Shown here: positions 23,202 to 29,586 of the stretch, piece after piece
Numbering within the stretch: position 1 is the stretch's first letter
How the letters are laid out: every line of letters starts with the position of its first letter
NCBI GenBank assembly: GCA_963923455.1
Contig: CAWULT010000053.1
Location: 1 to 29,586, forward strand
Direction of reading: 5' to 3'
DNA: 29,586 nucleotides
From: CAWULT01 sp963923455
Lineage (GTDB): Bacteria; Acidobacteriota; Vicinamibacteria; Vicinamibacterales; UBA2999
The notes under the pieces: model-generated
Seen by the model: the letters and a program-made list of their open reading frames with translations, nothing else
Databases searched by the model: none
Told to the model about the DNA's origin: nothing
Position numbers and translations under genes: made by a program

Positions 23202-24818
23202 CTACTCACGGCCGCCTCTGGTGCGAGCACCGTCCAGCAACGCCACGATTTCCGGCCGGACCTGCCCAGCGGCCCCCCGGGATCGGGGCCCCCGACCCAT
23301 CGCAACGTCGAGGGGCGTACGTCCCTCCGCGTCGGTCGCGTCCGCCCGCGCGCCGGCCGCCAGCAGGGCCCGCACCACCGCCTCGCCGCGCTGGGCCGCC
23401 GCGACGTGGAGCGCCGTCTGCCCCGTCTCGTCGGCTTCGCCCGCGCTGGCGCCGCGCGCGACCAGCGTGCGGATGGCATCGGCGAACTCGTCGTCGGTCG
23501 CCCGGGTCAGGTCGTATTCGCCGAAGCGGCCGAGCCCGCCGAAGCCGCTCGCATAGAGCAACGGGGTCACGCCACGGGCGGTCCGGGCCGACGGGTCCGC
23601 GCCCCCCTCGAGCAGCACCCGCATCAGCGCCACGTCGCCCTTGCGGGCGGCGCGCATCAGGGGTGTCGCCCCAGCGCCGAGCGCGCCGTCGGGATTGTTG
23701 TGCACGCGCTCGAGGATCGGGCCCGTCAGTCGGGCGTTCGGGTTGGCGCCGTGCTTCAGCAGGCGCGACACCAGGTCCGCCGCGGTCACCGCGCCGGACG
23801 GCGCGGGCGCGGGCCGGCCCGGCGTCTCGTCGAGAGTGTGCATGTCGACCACGGCGTAGAGGGGGGTCATGCCCGTGCTGTCGCCGACGTTCGGGTTCGC
23901 GCCGAGGTCGAGCAGCGTGGCGGCCAGATCGTAGTGGGCGTTGATCACGGCCAGCGTCAGCGCGGTCGTGCCGTCGGGATCCGTGGCGTCGAGGCCGGCG
24001 CCTGCGGCCGCCAGTGCCCGCACCGCCGCCGGGGCGTTCTGCCGCGCGGCGTACAGCAGGGCGGTCCATCCGCCCCGCGGCAGCACCGTGAAGCGGGCCG
24101 ACCGCCCGTCGCCGAAGCGCTGCCGCGAGAACGTCATCACGCGCGAGCGCGCGTCCACCGCGGCGCCGGCGTCGGCGAGCGCCGTCACGACGTCGCCGTG
24201 GTTCTCGGCCGCCGCCCACATCAGGGCCGTCTCGCCCATCTGCGCCTCTGCCGCGTCGACGGCGGCGCCGCGCGCCACGAGCTGCCTGACCACGTCCAGG
24301 CTGCCCGCCCGCGCCGCGTGCATCAGCACCGTCTGCCCGCCCGGCAGCGCCACGGAGGGGTCGGCGCCATGCGCGAGCAGCAGCGCCGTGGCGCGTGCGC
24401 CGCCGGTGGTTGCCGCGAGCAGCAGCGGCGGCACGCCGAGCCGCGTCCGCGCGTTCGGATTGGCGCCCCGCGCCAGCAGCCGTGCGATCGCGTCCTCATC
24501 GTTCCCGCGCGCGGCCCAGTGCAGGGCCGTCATGCCGTCGGCGCCCGGGGCGTCGACATCGAGCGTCCGGCTCGCCAGCAGCACCCGCAGCGCGTCGTGA
24601 TCGCGCCTGCGGACGGCGTCGACCAGACGGGTGTCCGTCGAACCCGGCGCGACGGCCTCGGTCGCCACCCCGACGGCTGGAAGCGCCGCACCGGACCGCC
24701 CCTGCCCCGCGTCCCCACCGGCGTCCTCGCGACCGGCAGCACCGGCACCGGCGGAGCCGCTGAGGAGGGCTATGCCCAGCACCAGGCCGGCGGTCACGAT
24801 CGCGTGGCGCGTCCCCAT
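23202..24818 (-). CDS. Exported ankyrin-repeat protein
   Basis: 538 residues from ATG 24818, two bases after the stop of the DUF1552 gene; no separate Shine-Dalgarno, so translation is probably coupled. A signal peptide (AIVTAGLVLGIALLSGSAGAGA) is followed by an acidic/Gly linker and then about ten ankyrin repeats with the canonical TALHxAA ... LLxxGANPN pattern: 'GMTALHWAARGNDEDAIARL', GGQTVLMHAARAG, GETALMWAAAENHG, GWTALLYAARQN, GTTALTLAVINAHY, GMTPLYAVVDMH, GATPLMRAARKGD, GVTPLLYASGFG, GQTALHVAAAQRG, GRTPLDVAMGRG. Ankyrins bind proteins; a periplasmic location is implied by the signal. Together with the DUF1592 and DUF1552 genes it forms an apparent operon, so it may be the scaffold of that complex (inference). 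Confidence 0.92.
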   Translation of the reverse strand: MGTRHAIVTAGLVLGIALLSGSAGAGAAGREDAGGDAGQGRSGAALPAVGVATEAVAPGSTDTRLVDAVRRRDHDALRVLLASRTLDVDAPGADGMTALHWAARGNDEDAIARLLARGANPNARTRLGVPPLLLAATTGGARATALLLAHGADPSVALPGGQTVLMHAARAGSLDVVRQLVARGAAVDAAEAQMGETALMWAAAENHGDVVTALADAGAAVDARSRVMTFSRQRFGDGRSARFTVLPRGGWTALLYAARQNAPAAVRALAAAGAGLDATDPDGTTALTLAVINAHYDLAATLLDLGANPNVGDSTGMTPLYAVVDMHTLDETPGRPAPAPSGAVTAADLVSRLLKHGANPNARLTGPILERVHNNPDGALGAGATPLMRAARKGDVALMRVLLEGGADPSARTARGVTPLLYASGFGGLGRFGEYDLTRATDDEFADAIRTLVARGASAGEADETGQTALHVAAAQRGEAVVRALLAAGARADATDAEGRTPLDVAMGRGPRSRGAAGQVRPEIVALLDGARTRGGRE

Positions 24819-24820
24819 GG

Positions 24821-26149
24821 TCAGAAGAGGTCGATCGTCCCGGTGCTGTCGCCGAACGACGGCACCTCGGCCCCGAACCGTTGCGCGACGGTCAGCCACA
24901 GGTTGCCCACCGGCGTGCGGCGCGGCAGCAGCAGATGCCGGCTCCGCGCGCCCAGGGCGCCGCCGACCGCGACGATCGGCAGCGGGTCGCTCGCGTGCTG
25001 GTTCGGGTTGCCCATCCCGCCGCCGTAGACGATCAGCGCGTGGTCGAGCAGCGACCCGTCGCCGTCGGGCGTCTGCCGCAGGCGGTCGAGGAAGCGGGCG
25101 AACTGCGCCGCGTGATACGCGTTGATCGTGGCTACCTTCTCGATGTTCGCCGGGTCGTTGCCGTGGTGCGACACCGTGTGGTGCTGCTCGGTCACGCCGA
25201 TCCAGGGGTAGGTCCGCTGACTCAGCTCCCGGTCGGTCATGAACGTGAACACACGGGTCAGGTCCGTCTGCCACGCCACCGTCAGCAGGTCGTACATCAA
25301 CCCCAGGTGCTCCTCGAACGACTCCGGAATGCCGATCGGCAGGTCCATCGACCGCACCTGGCCCGCGTTGAACTGTTCGGTCCGCTGGATTCGCCGCTCG
25401 ATCTCGCGGACGTTGTCCAGGTAGTCGGACAACCGGCCGCGGTCCGCCGGACCGAGGTTCCCCTGCAGTTCGACGGCCTGCTCGCGCACGAGATCCAGGA
25501 TGCTGCGGGTCCGGGTTCGGCGCCGCGCGCGCTCCTCGTCGGTGCCCGGGCGCCCGAACATCCGCTCGAAGACGACGCGGGGGTTGATCTCCATCGGCAG
25601 CGGTGTCGTCGGGCTGCTCCACGAGATCGTGTTGGTGTAGGCGCAGCTGAAGCCGCTCGTACACGCCCCGACGTAGCCGGTGAAGTCGGTGGTCGCCAGC
25701 TCCAGCGACGGAAACGGCGTCTGCTGTCCGATGACGGCGGCCAGGGCCTGGTCGATCGTCGTCCCGTTGCGGACGTCCTCGGCCTCCGTGCGCTTGGGAT
25801 ACACGCCCGACAGCCAGCCCGCCGCGCTGATCGCGTGGTCGCCTTCGACGACGCCGGGGTTGGCGCGCGTCAGGTTGGTCACCACGGCGAGCGACGCCCG
25901 ATGGGGCGCGAGCGGCGCGAGCGTCGGCGACAGGTCAAAGCCCTCGCCGGCGCCGGCGGGCGTCCACTGCTCCATGATGGCGCCGTTCGGGATGAACACG
26001 GCGCCGAACCGGCGGCGCGGAAGCGCCGGTGTCTGCGCCAGCGCGGTGGCGGCCGGGACCATCGCGTCGAGCAGCGGCAGGGCGACCGCCGCGCCGAGGC
26101 CCCGGAGCACCCGCCGCCGATCGACCCGCGCGCGCGTGATCCACGTCAT
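24821..26149 (-). CDS. DUF1552 family exported protein
   Basis: 442 residues from ATG 26149, with GGAG about 8 bases upstream on the minus strand, five bases after the DUF1592 stop. The N-terminus DRRRVLRGLGAAVALPLLDAM (10-30, in pieces) is the family's conserved twin-arginine-like signal. The body carries DUF1552 hallmarks: FIPNGAIMEQWTP, 'SLELATTDF', 'ISWSSPTTPLPMEINPRVVF', 'YLDNVREIERRI', 'DLPIGIPESFEEHL', TVSHHGNDP and 'LIVYGGGMGN'. These make it resemble the sulfatase/alkaline-phosphatase-like DUF1501/DUF1552 proteins of Planctomycetes and Acidobacteria. Biochemical function is unproven. It almost always accompanies a DUF1592 cytochrome-like protein, as here, suggesting a two-part periplasmic system. 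Full length, with no disruption. Confidence 0.94.
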   Translation of the reverse strand: MTWITRARVDRRRVLRGLGAAVALPLLDAMVPAATALAQTPALPRRRFGAVFIPNGAIMEQWTPAGAGEGFDLSPTLAPLAPHRASLAVVTNLTRANPGVVEGDHAISAAGWLSGVYPKRTEAEDVRNGTTIDQALAAVIGQQTPFPSLELATTDFTGYVGACTSGFSCAYTNTISWSSPTTPLPMEINPRVVFERMFGRPGTDEERARRRTRTRSILDLVREQAVELQGNLGPADRGRLSDYLDNVREIERRIQRTEQFNAGQVRSMDLPIGIPESFEEHLGLMYDLLTVAWQTDLTRVFTFMTDRELSQRTYPWIGVTEQHHTVSHHGNDPANIEKVATINAYHAAQFARFLDRLRQTPDGDGSLLDHALIVYGGGMGNPNQHASDPLPIVAVGGALGARSRHLLLPRRTPVGNLWLTVAQRFGAEVPSFGDSTGTIDLF

Positions 26150-26154
26150 GTCGT

Positions 26155-28566
26155 CTACTCCGCTCGATGCGACGCGGCCGGCGCGAGCGTGCGCGTGCGC
26201 GTCTGGAAGGGCGTGCTGCGGACCACGCCGAGAACGAGGGCCGAGAACCGGTACTGCTGCGCAGCCGCGTCGCGGACGATCTGACGGACGGCCGGCATGT
26301 CGTGGTGCGTGAGGCCGCGGCCGAGCGCGTAGATCATCAGCTTCTCGACCATCGCGCCGACGAAGCGCTCCGGCCGCTGCAGCAACGCCTGGCGCAACCC
26401 GACGACGCCGTCCACCACCGCGCCGTCGGCCAGCTCGCCCGAGGCGTCGATCGGCCGGCCGCCCTCGGTGGCGCGCCACGCGCCGACCGGATCGAAGTTC
26501 TCGAGCGCGAAGCCGATCGGGTCCATGATGCGGTGGCAGCTCGCGCAGGCCGGGTTCGCGCGGTGCTCGGCGAGCTGTTCGCGCATCGTGCGCGCGGGCC
26601 GGCCCTTCTCGTTCTCCTTCAGCGCGGGCACGTTCGGCGGCGGGGGCGGCGGCGGCGACCCGAGCACGTTCTCGAGCACCCACTTGCCGCGCAGCACAGG
26701 CGAGGTGCGCGTGGCATGGGACGTGATCGCCAGGATGCCGCCGTGCCCGAGCACGCCGCGGCGGCGCTCGTCGGGCACCGGCACGCGGCGGAAGTCGCTG
26801 CCGTAGACGCCGGGGATGCCATAGTGCCGGGCCAGCCGCTCGTTGACGAACGTGTAGTCGGCCGTCAGCAGGTCCAGCACGCTGCGGTCCTCGTCGATGA
26901 GGCTCTGGAACAGCAGTTCCGTTTCGCGGCGGAACGCCGTGCGCAGGTTGTCGTCGAAGTCCGGGAAGTCGTCCGAGTTGGGCTGCAGGGTGCGGATGTT
27001 CCGCAACTGGAGCCACTGCCCCACGAAGTTCGTCACGATCGCCGACGCCCTGGGATCGGCCAGCATCCGGCGCACCTGGGCCTCGAGCGTGCGAGGTTCG
27101 GCAAGCTGCCCGCGGGTCGCGGCCTGGAGCAGCGCGTCGTCGGGAATCGAGCTCCACAGGAAGAACGAGAGTTGCGAGGCGAGCTCGAGATCGTCGATCC
27201 GGAACCGGCCGCCGGGGGCCCCGGCCGGCTCGTGCTCGGCGCGGAAGATGAACCGCGGGCTGGCCAGCACGAACTGCAGGGCCCGCTGCACGCCGGACTC
27301 GAAGGTGCCCTCGCGCCGGCCTTCCGCGTACATCGCCATCACGCGCCGCATGTCCGAGGGGGCGACGGGCTGCCGGTACGCGCGCCGCGCGAGCGCCGAC
27401 AGGATCTGCCGCGCGCACGCCGTCTCGGACAGGCCCGGACCCGGCCGGCAGGAGAAGAGGCGGCGGCGGCTCGGCGTGTCCCCCGGGCGCGTGGCGCCGA
27501 ACGGCCCACGGATCGTCACGCTCTGGATGTGCGGGCGCCCCGTCCAGTCCAGGGTGTCCTGCGCGCTCTTGAGGAACGGGCGCAACCGCACGGTGTCGAG
27601 CGGCGCGGCCACCTCGGTGAACGCCAGCGTCACGTCGCGCGGGCCGGCCGACACACGTGCCCGCGTGCTGAGGCGCCGGTCGATGGCGTCTCCGGCGTCG
27701 GTCGGCTTGTCGAAGGCCGCGTCGAGGTCGGCCGCCCCTCCCACCGTGGCGGCGTGCACCGGCGCGCCGTCGACGGCCAGCTCGAACGGGTGGAGCAACT
27801 GCAGGCCGCGCATCATGCCGAGATTGCTGCGATACAGCCGGACCTGGAACTCGTACTCCCCGTCGAGCGGGAACGTGTGGCGGATGCGCGCCCCGCCGAG
27901 CGTGCCGAACGGCAGGCCGTCGAGATGCGTGTCCTGGGAGACGTCCTGGCGGATCGTATAGGTGTGCTCCTCGGCGGGCGCGGCCGTGTCGCCGACGGCG
28001 AGCGCCGCGACGGACTCGGCGGCCGAGAGGTACCGCTCCTGCAGCGAGGGCGAGACGCCCAGCACCTCGGCGATGTTGTCGAAGCCGAACGCCGCGTTGT
28101 CGGGCGGCACGAGCGCCGACGCATCCACCTCGAGCGCCAGCAGGTCGCGGATGGCGTTGGCGTACTCGGCGCGGTTGAGCCGCCGCAGCAGCGCGCGCCC
28201 GGGCTGGGGGTTCCGCAGTTCGGCCCCGTCGAGCGCTGCCACCATCTCCGACTCCACCGTCCGCAGCACCGCCGCATCCGGTCGCCTCACGCCCGGCGGT
28301 GGCATCGATCCGGCGCGGAGCCGACGCAGCACCTTCTCTCCCACCTCGGAGCGCGACCCGTCCGCGAGGTGCGCGAGCGCGAATCCCTCGAGGCTCAGGT
28401 CGCCCGTCCGCGTACGGGCGTTGTGGCAGGTCACGCAGTAGGAGGCGATGACGGCGTCAGCCGTGGGACCGGCCGACGGCGCCTGGGCCCTGAGGGGATG
28501 CCCCTGGGACGCCAGTACGGCCACGCAGGCCCCGGTCAGCAGCACGGCGGAGGCGACGTTCGTCAT
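26155..28566 (-). CDS. DUF1592-family multidomain protein with cytochrome-c-type haem motif
   Basis: 803 residues from ATG 28566; a GTG directly before and an ATG at 28704 are alternatives, but 28566 gives a signal peptide (ASAVLLTGACVAVLASQGHPLRAQ). C44-V-T-C47-H48 is a haem c site in a Planctomycete-type cytochrome domain (about 35-105), with 'GSMPPPG' as a possible Met ligand region. The usual domain order follows: DUF1587 ('LLRRLNRAEYANAIRDLL'), a carbohydrate-binding-like sandwich (about 215-350), DUF1595 ('ACARQILSALARRAYRQPV'), DUF1592 ('FFLWSSIPDDALL'), DUF1588 with a second C674-x2-C677-H678 and a Pro-run (GSPPPPPPPNVP), and DUF1585 at the end. It is a periplasmic redox-capable protein of unknown reaction, the first gene of the DUF1592-DUF1552-ankyrin operon. 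Confidence 0.94.
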   Translation of the reverse strand: MTNVASAVLLTGACVAVLASQGHPLRAQAPSAGPTADAVIASYCVTCHNARTRTGDLSLEGFALAHLADGSRSEVGEKVLRRLRAGSMPPPGVRRPDAAVLRTVESEMVAALDGAELRNPQPGRALLRRLNRAEYANAIRDLLALEVDASALVPPDNAAFGFDNIAEVLGVSPSLQERYLSAAESVAALAVGDTAAPAEEHTYTIRQDVSQDTHLDGLPFGTLGGARIRHTFPLDGEYEFQVRLYRSNLGMMRGLQLLHPFELAVDGAPVHAATVGGAADLDAAFDKPTDAGDAIDRRLSTRARVSAGPRDVTLAFTEVAAPLDTVRLRPFLKSAQDTLDWTGRPHIQSVTIRGPFGATRPGDTPSRRRLFSCRPGPGLSETACARQILSALARRAYRQPVAPSDMRRVMAMYAEGRREGTFESGVQRALQFVLASPRFIFRAEHEPAGAPGGRFRIDDLELASQLSFFLWSSIPDDALLQAATRGQLAEPRTLEAQVRRMLADPRASAIVTNFVGQWLQLRNIRTLQPNSDDFPDFDDNLRTAFRRETELLFQSLIDEDRSVLDLLTADYTFVNERLARHYGIPGVYGSDFRRVPVPDERRRGVLGHGGILAITSHATRTSPVLRGKWVLENVLGSPPPPPPPNVPALKENEKGRPARTMREQLAEHRANPACASCHRIMDPIGFALENFDPVGAWRATEGGRPIDASGELADGAVVDGVVGLRQALLQRPERFVGAMVEKLMIYALGRGLTHHDMPAVRQIVRDAAAQQYRFSALVLGVVRSTPFQTRTRTLAPAASHRAE

Positions 28567-28739
28567 CACGTGGGACGCAGGCCCGGCGCCGGGCACCGGT
28601 CGGGACGCGGCGCCGCCATGATGCCCCGCATCGTCACGAACGTCCAGGCGTCCGGCGGGAAACGCCCGATTCGGGCACTTCCGAGACGACAGGCACGGTA
28701 GCATCGGCCCCCAGGGGGGTCCATCGCCCGATCGGGGGA

Positions 28740-28769
28740 GAGACAGTCTTCACCAAGGGCCCCTAGAGT
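28740..28769 (+). promoter_or_regulatory. Weak candidate promoter of the Reg_prop sensor gene
   Basis: GAGACA (28740-28745, 4 of 6 to TTGACA) and TAGAGT (28764-28769, 4 of 6 to TATAAT) are 18 bases apart. Start would be near 28776, 22 bases before the GTG. Low-information matches; listed because nothing better is present in the 231-base divergent region. Confidence 0.3.
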
Positions 28770-28797
28770 GAGCGCGATTCGACCGTGCGAGGCTGAG

Positions 28798-29557
28798 GTG
28801 ACGAGAGCGGGACTCCGACATGCCGCCGCGATCCTGGTGGCCGCGCTGTGCCTCGCGCGCCTCGACGCGTGGGCCGCCCCCGCGGGCACGGCGACGACGT
28901 ACGTCCTGACCGGCTGGACCGCCGAGCGCGGCGCGCCGTCCGGCGACATCTGGGCGATGGCCCAGGACCCCGACGGCTACCTGTGGATCGGAACCAACGA
29001 CGGGCTCGTGCGCTTCGACGGCCTCGAGTTCGTCTCGTGGGAGGCCGCGGGCGGTGCACCGCTGCCCGGCCGCGCAGTCCAGGTGCTGACCACCACACGA
29101 GACGGCAGCCTCTGGCTCGGCTTCGGTGACGCGAACGGTCCGGTGCGCATCCGTGACGGCCGGGCCTCGGCCTTCGGCACCGAGAGCGGCTTCACCGAGG
29201 GCGGCATCCGGGCCATCGCCGAGGATCGCGAGGGCACGGTGTGGGCCGGTGCCCGATCGGGTCTGCACCGCTATCGCGACGGACGCTGGTCGCGCGTCGG
29301 GACGGACCAGGGCCTCCCGGCCGCCACCGTCTACAGCCTGCTCGTGGACCGCCGGGGTGCGCTGTGGGTGGGCAGCGCCGCCGGCGTCTACCGCGCGGAA
29401 CCCCGCGGATCGCGCTTCACGCTCGCCGACGCCCGACGGACGTTCGTCCAGAGCTTCGCGGAAGACGCCTCGGGGACGATCTGGGTCGGACACACCGAGG
29501 CCGTCGTCTCGAGCCTGTCGGCGCGCGTGGTGCCCATCGCGGCCGCCGACGTACGAC
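28798..29557 (+). CDS. Reg_prop (two-component-regulator propeller) sensor protein, N-terminal part
   Basis: Open from GTG 28798 (GAGG at 28789-28792) to the contig end; about 253 genomic codons, C-terminus missing. An in-frame GTG at 28768 is an alternative. The signal peptide (AAAILVAALCLARLDAWAA) is followed by propeller blades of the Reg_prop type, each with D-x-x-G-x-(L/V/I)-W-(I/L/V/A)-G: DPDGYLWIGTNDGLVRFDG, TRDGSLWLGFGD, DREGTVWAGARSGLHRY, DRRGALWVGSAAGVY, DASGTIWVGHTEA. Such periplasmic propellers usually continue into a Y_Y_Y domain, a membrane helix and a histidine kinase, GGDEF or DNA-binding output. The output domain is not in the window. The frame runs on into adapter sequence (VSYTHLRAH), which must not be counted as protein. 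Confidence 0.88.
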
Positions 29558-29586
29558 CTGTCTCTTATACACATCTCCGAGCCCAC
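29558..29586. other. Illumina Nextera transposase adapter (not genomic)
   Basis: The last 29 bases start with CTGTCTCTTATACACATCT, the Tn5 mosaic-end reverse complement, and continue CCGAGCCCAC, the Nextera read-through adapter. Read backwards it encodes the well-known contaminant peptide MGSEMCIRDR. The genome sequence ends at 29557. Confidence 0.98.

Noticed and set aside
21660..25028. A 1122-codon plus-strand open frame across the MFS and ankyrin genes
   Set aside because: It is rich in Arg, Gln and His with no recognisable fold and runs antisense to two clear genes on the other strand.
26167..28701. An 844-codon plus-strand open frame antisense to the DUF1592 gene
   Set aside because: Composition is that of a frame shadow and the opposite strand encodes a full DUF1592 multidomain protein with two CxxCH sites.
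28750..29586. A minus-strand 278-residue protein starting MGSEMCIRDR
   Set aside because: Its first residues are translated Nextera adapter, and the remainder is antisense to the Reg_prop gene.

Overview
The window is a GC-rich (roughly 68-70 % by eye) bacterial fragment. It looks like soil or metagenomic Acidobacteriota, most likely Vicinamibacteria. The reasons are an Oar-like TonB-dependent receptor with a carboxypeptidase-regulatory N-terminus, a DUF6152 protein with 'PDLSGFW'-type secreted partners, a DUF1592/DUF1552 pair, an FG-GAP/ASPIC-UnbV lipoprotein and a Reg_prop sensor. This assignment is inference from gene content; there is no rRNA, tRNA, CRISPR array or IS element to anchor it. 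The last 29 bases (29558-29586) are Illumina Nextera transposase-adapter sequence, not genome, so the right edge is the artefactual end of an assembled contig.

Layout. 1-3194 (-): an FG-GAP/VCBS + ASPIC/UnbV lipoprotein gene translationally coupled to a TPR lipoprotein gene that runs off the left edge. 3396-4811 (+): a secreted CSLREA/choice-of-anchor-Q beta-helix protein. 4856-6340 (-): a Tat-exported MmgE/PrpD family protein. 6426-7430 (+): a family-2 SAM O-methyltransferase. 7518-11964 (+): a probable operon of a DUF6152 protein, a DLSGFW-family secreted protein and a TonB-dependent receptor, ended by two tandem hairpins. 12207-17126 (+): an exopolysaccharide operon of a BcsA-type synthase with two PilZ domains, a TPR + BcsC-like outer-membrane barrel and a PAP2 phosphatase, with no BcsB. 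17142-17849 (-): a bacterial arginyl/leucyl-tRNA-protein transferase. 17998-18837 (+): a paralogue of the DLSGFW protein. 19098-21230 (+): a large secreted protein of unknown function behind a sigma-54-like promoter and a 19-bp palindrome. 21297-21590 (-): a DUF2934 protein with a basic histone-H1-like tail. 21870-23111 (-): a Bcr/CflA-type MFS exporter. 23202-28566 (-): a tightly packed DUF1592 - DUF1552 - ankyrin-repeat operon, all exported. 28798-29557 (+): the N-terminal part of a Reg_prop sensor, cut by the contig end.

How the parts fit. Most products are exported, pointing to envelope biology: uptake of large ligands (TonB receptor operon), c-di-GMP-controlled polysaccharide synthesis and secretion (bcs-like operon), and periplasmic or surface modules of unknown role. 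The most novel-looking items are the minimal bcsA/bcsC-like/PAP2 locus with duplicated c-di-GMP sensors, the sigma-54/palindrome control region before the orphan 710-residue protein, and mutually exclusive hairpins upstream of the DUF2934 gene. No gene-free stretch exceeds 300 bases. The longest are 21591-21869 (nested hairpins), 18838-19097 (palindrome and sigma-54-like site), 11965-12206 (two hairpins, then the bcsA leader) and 28567-28797 (divergent promoter region with only a weak promoter candidate).
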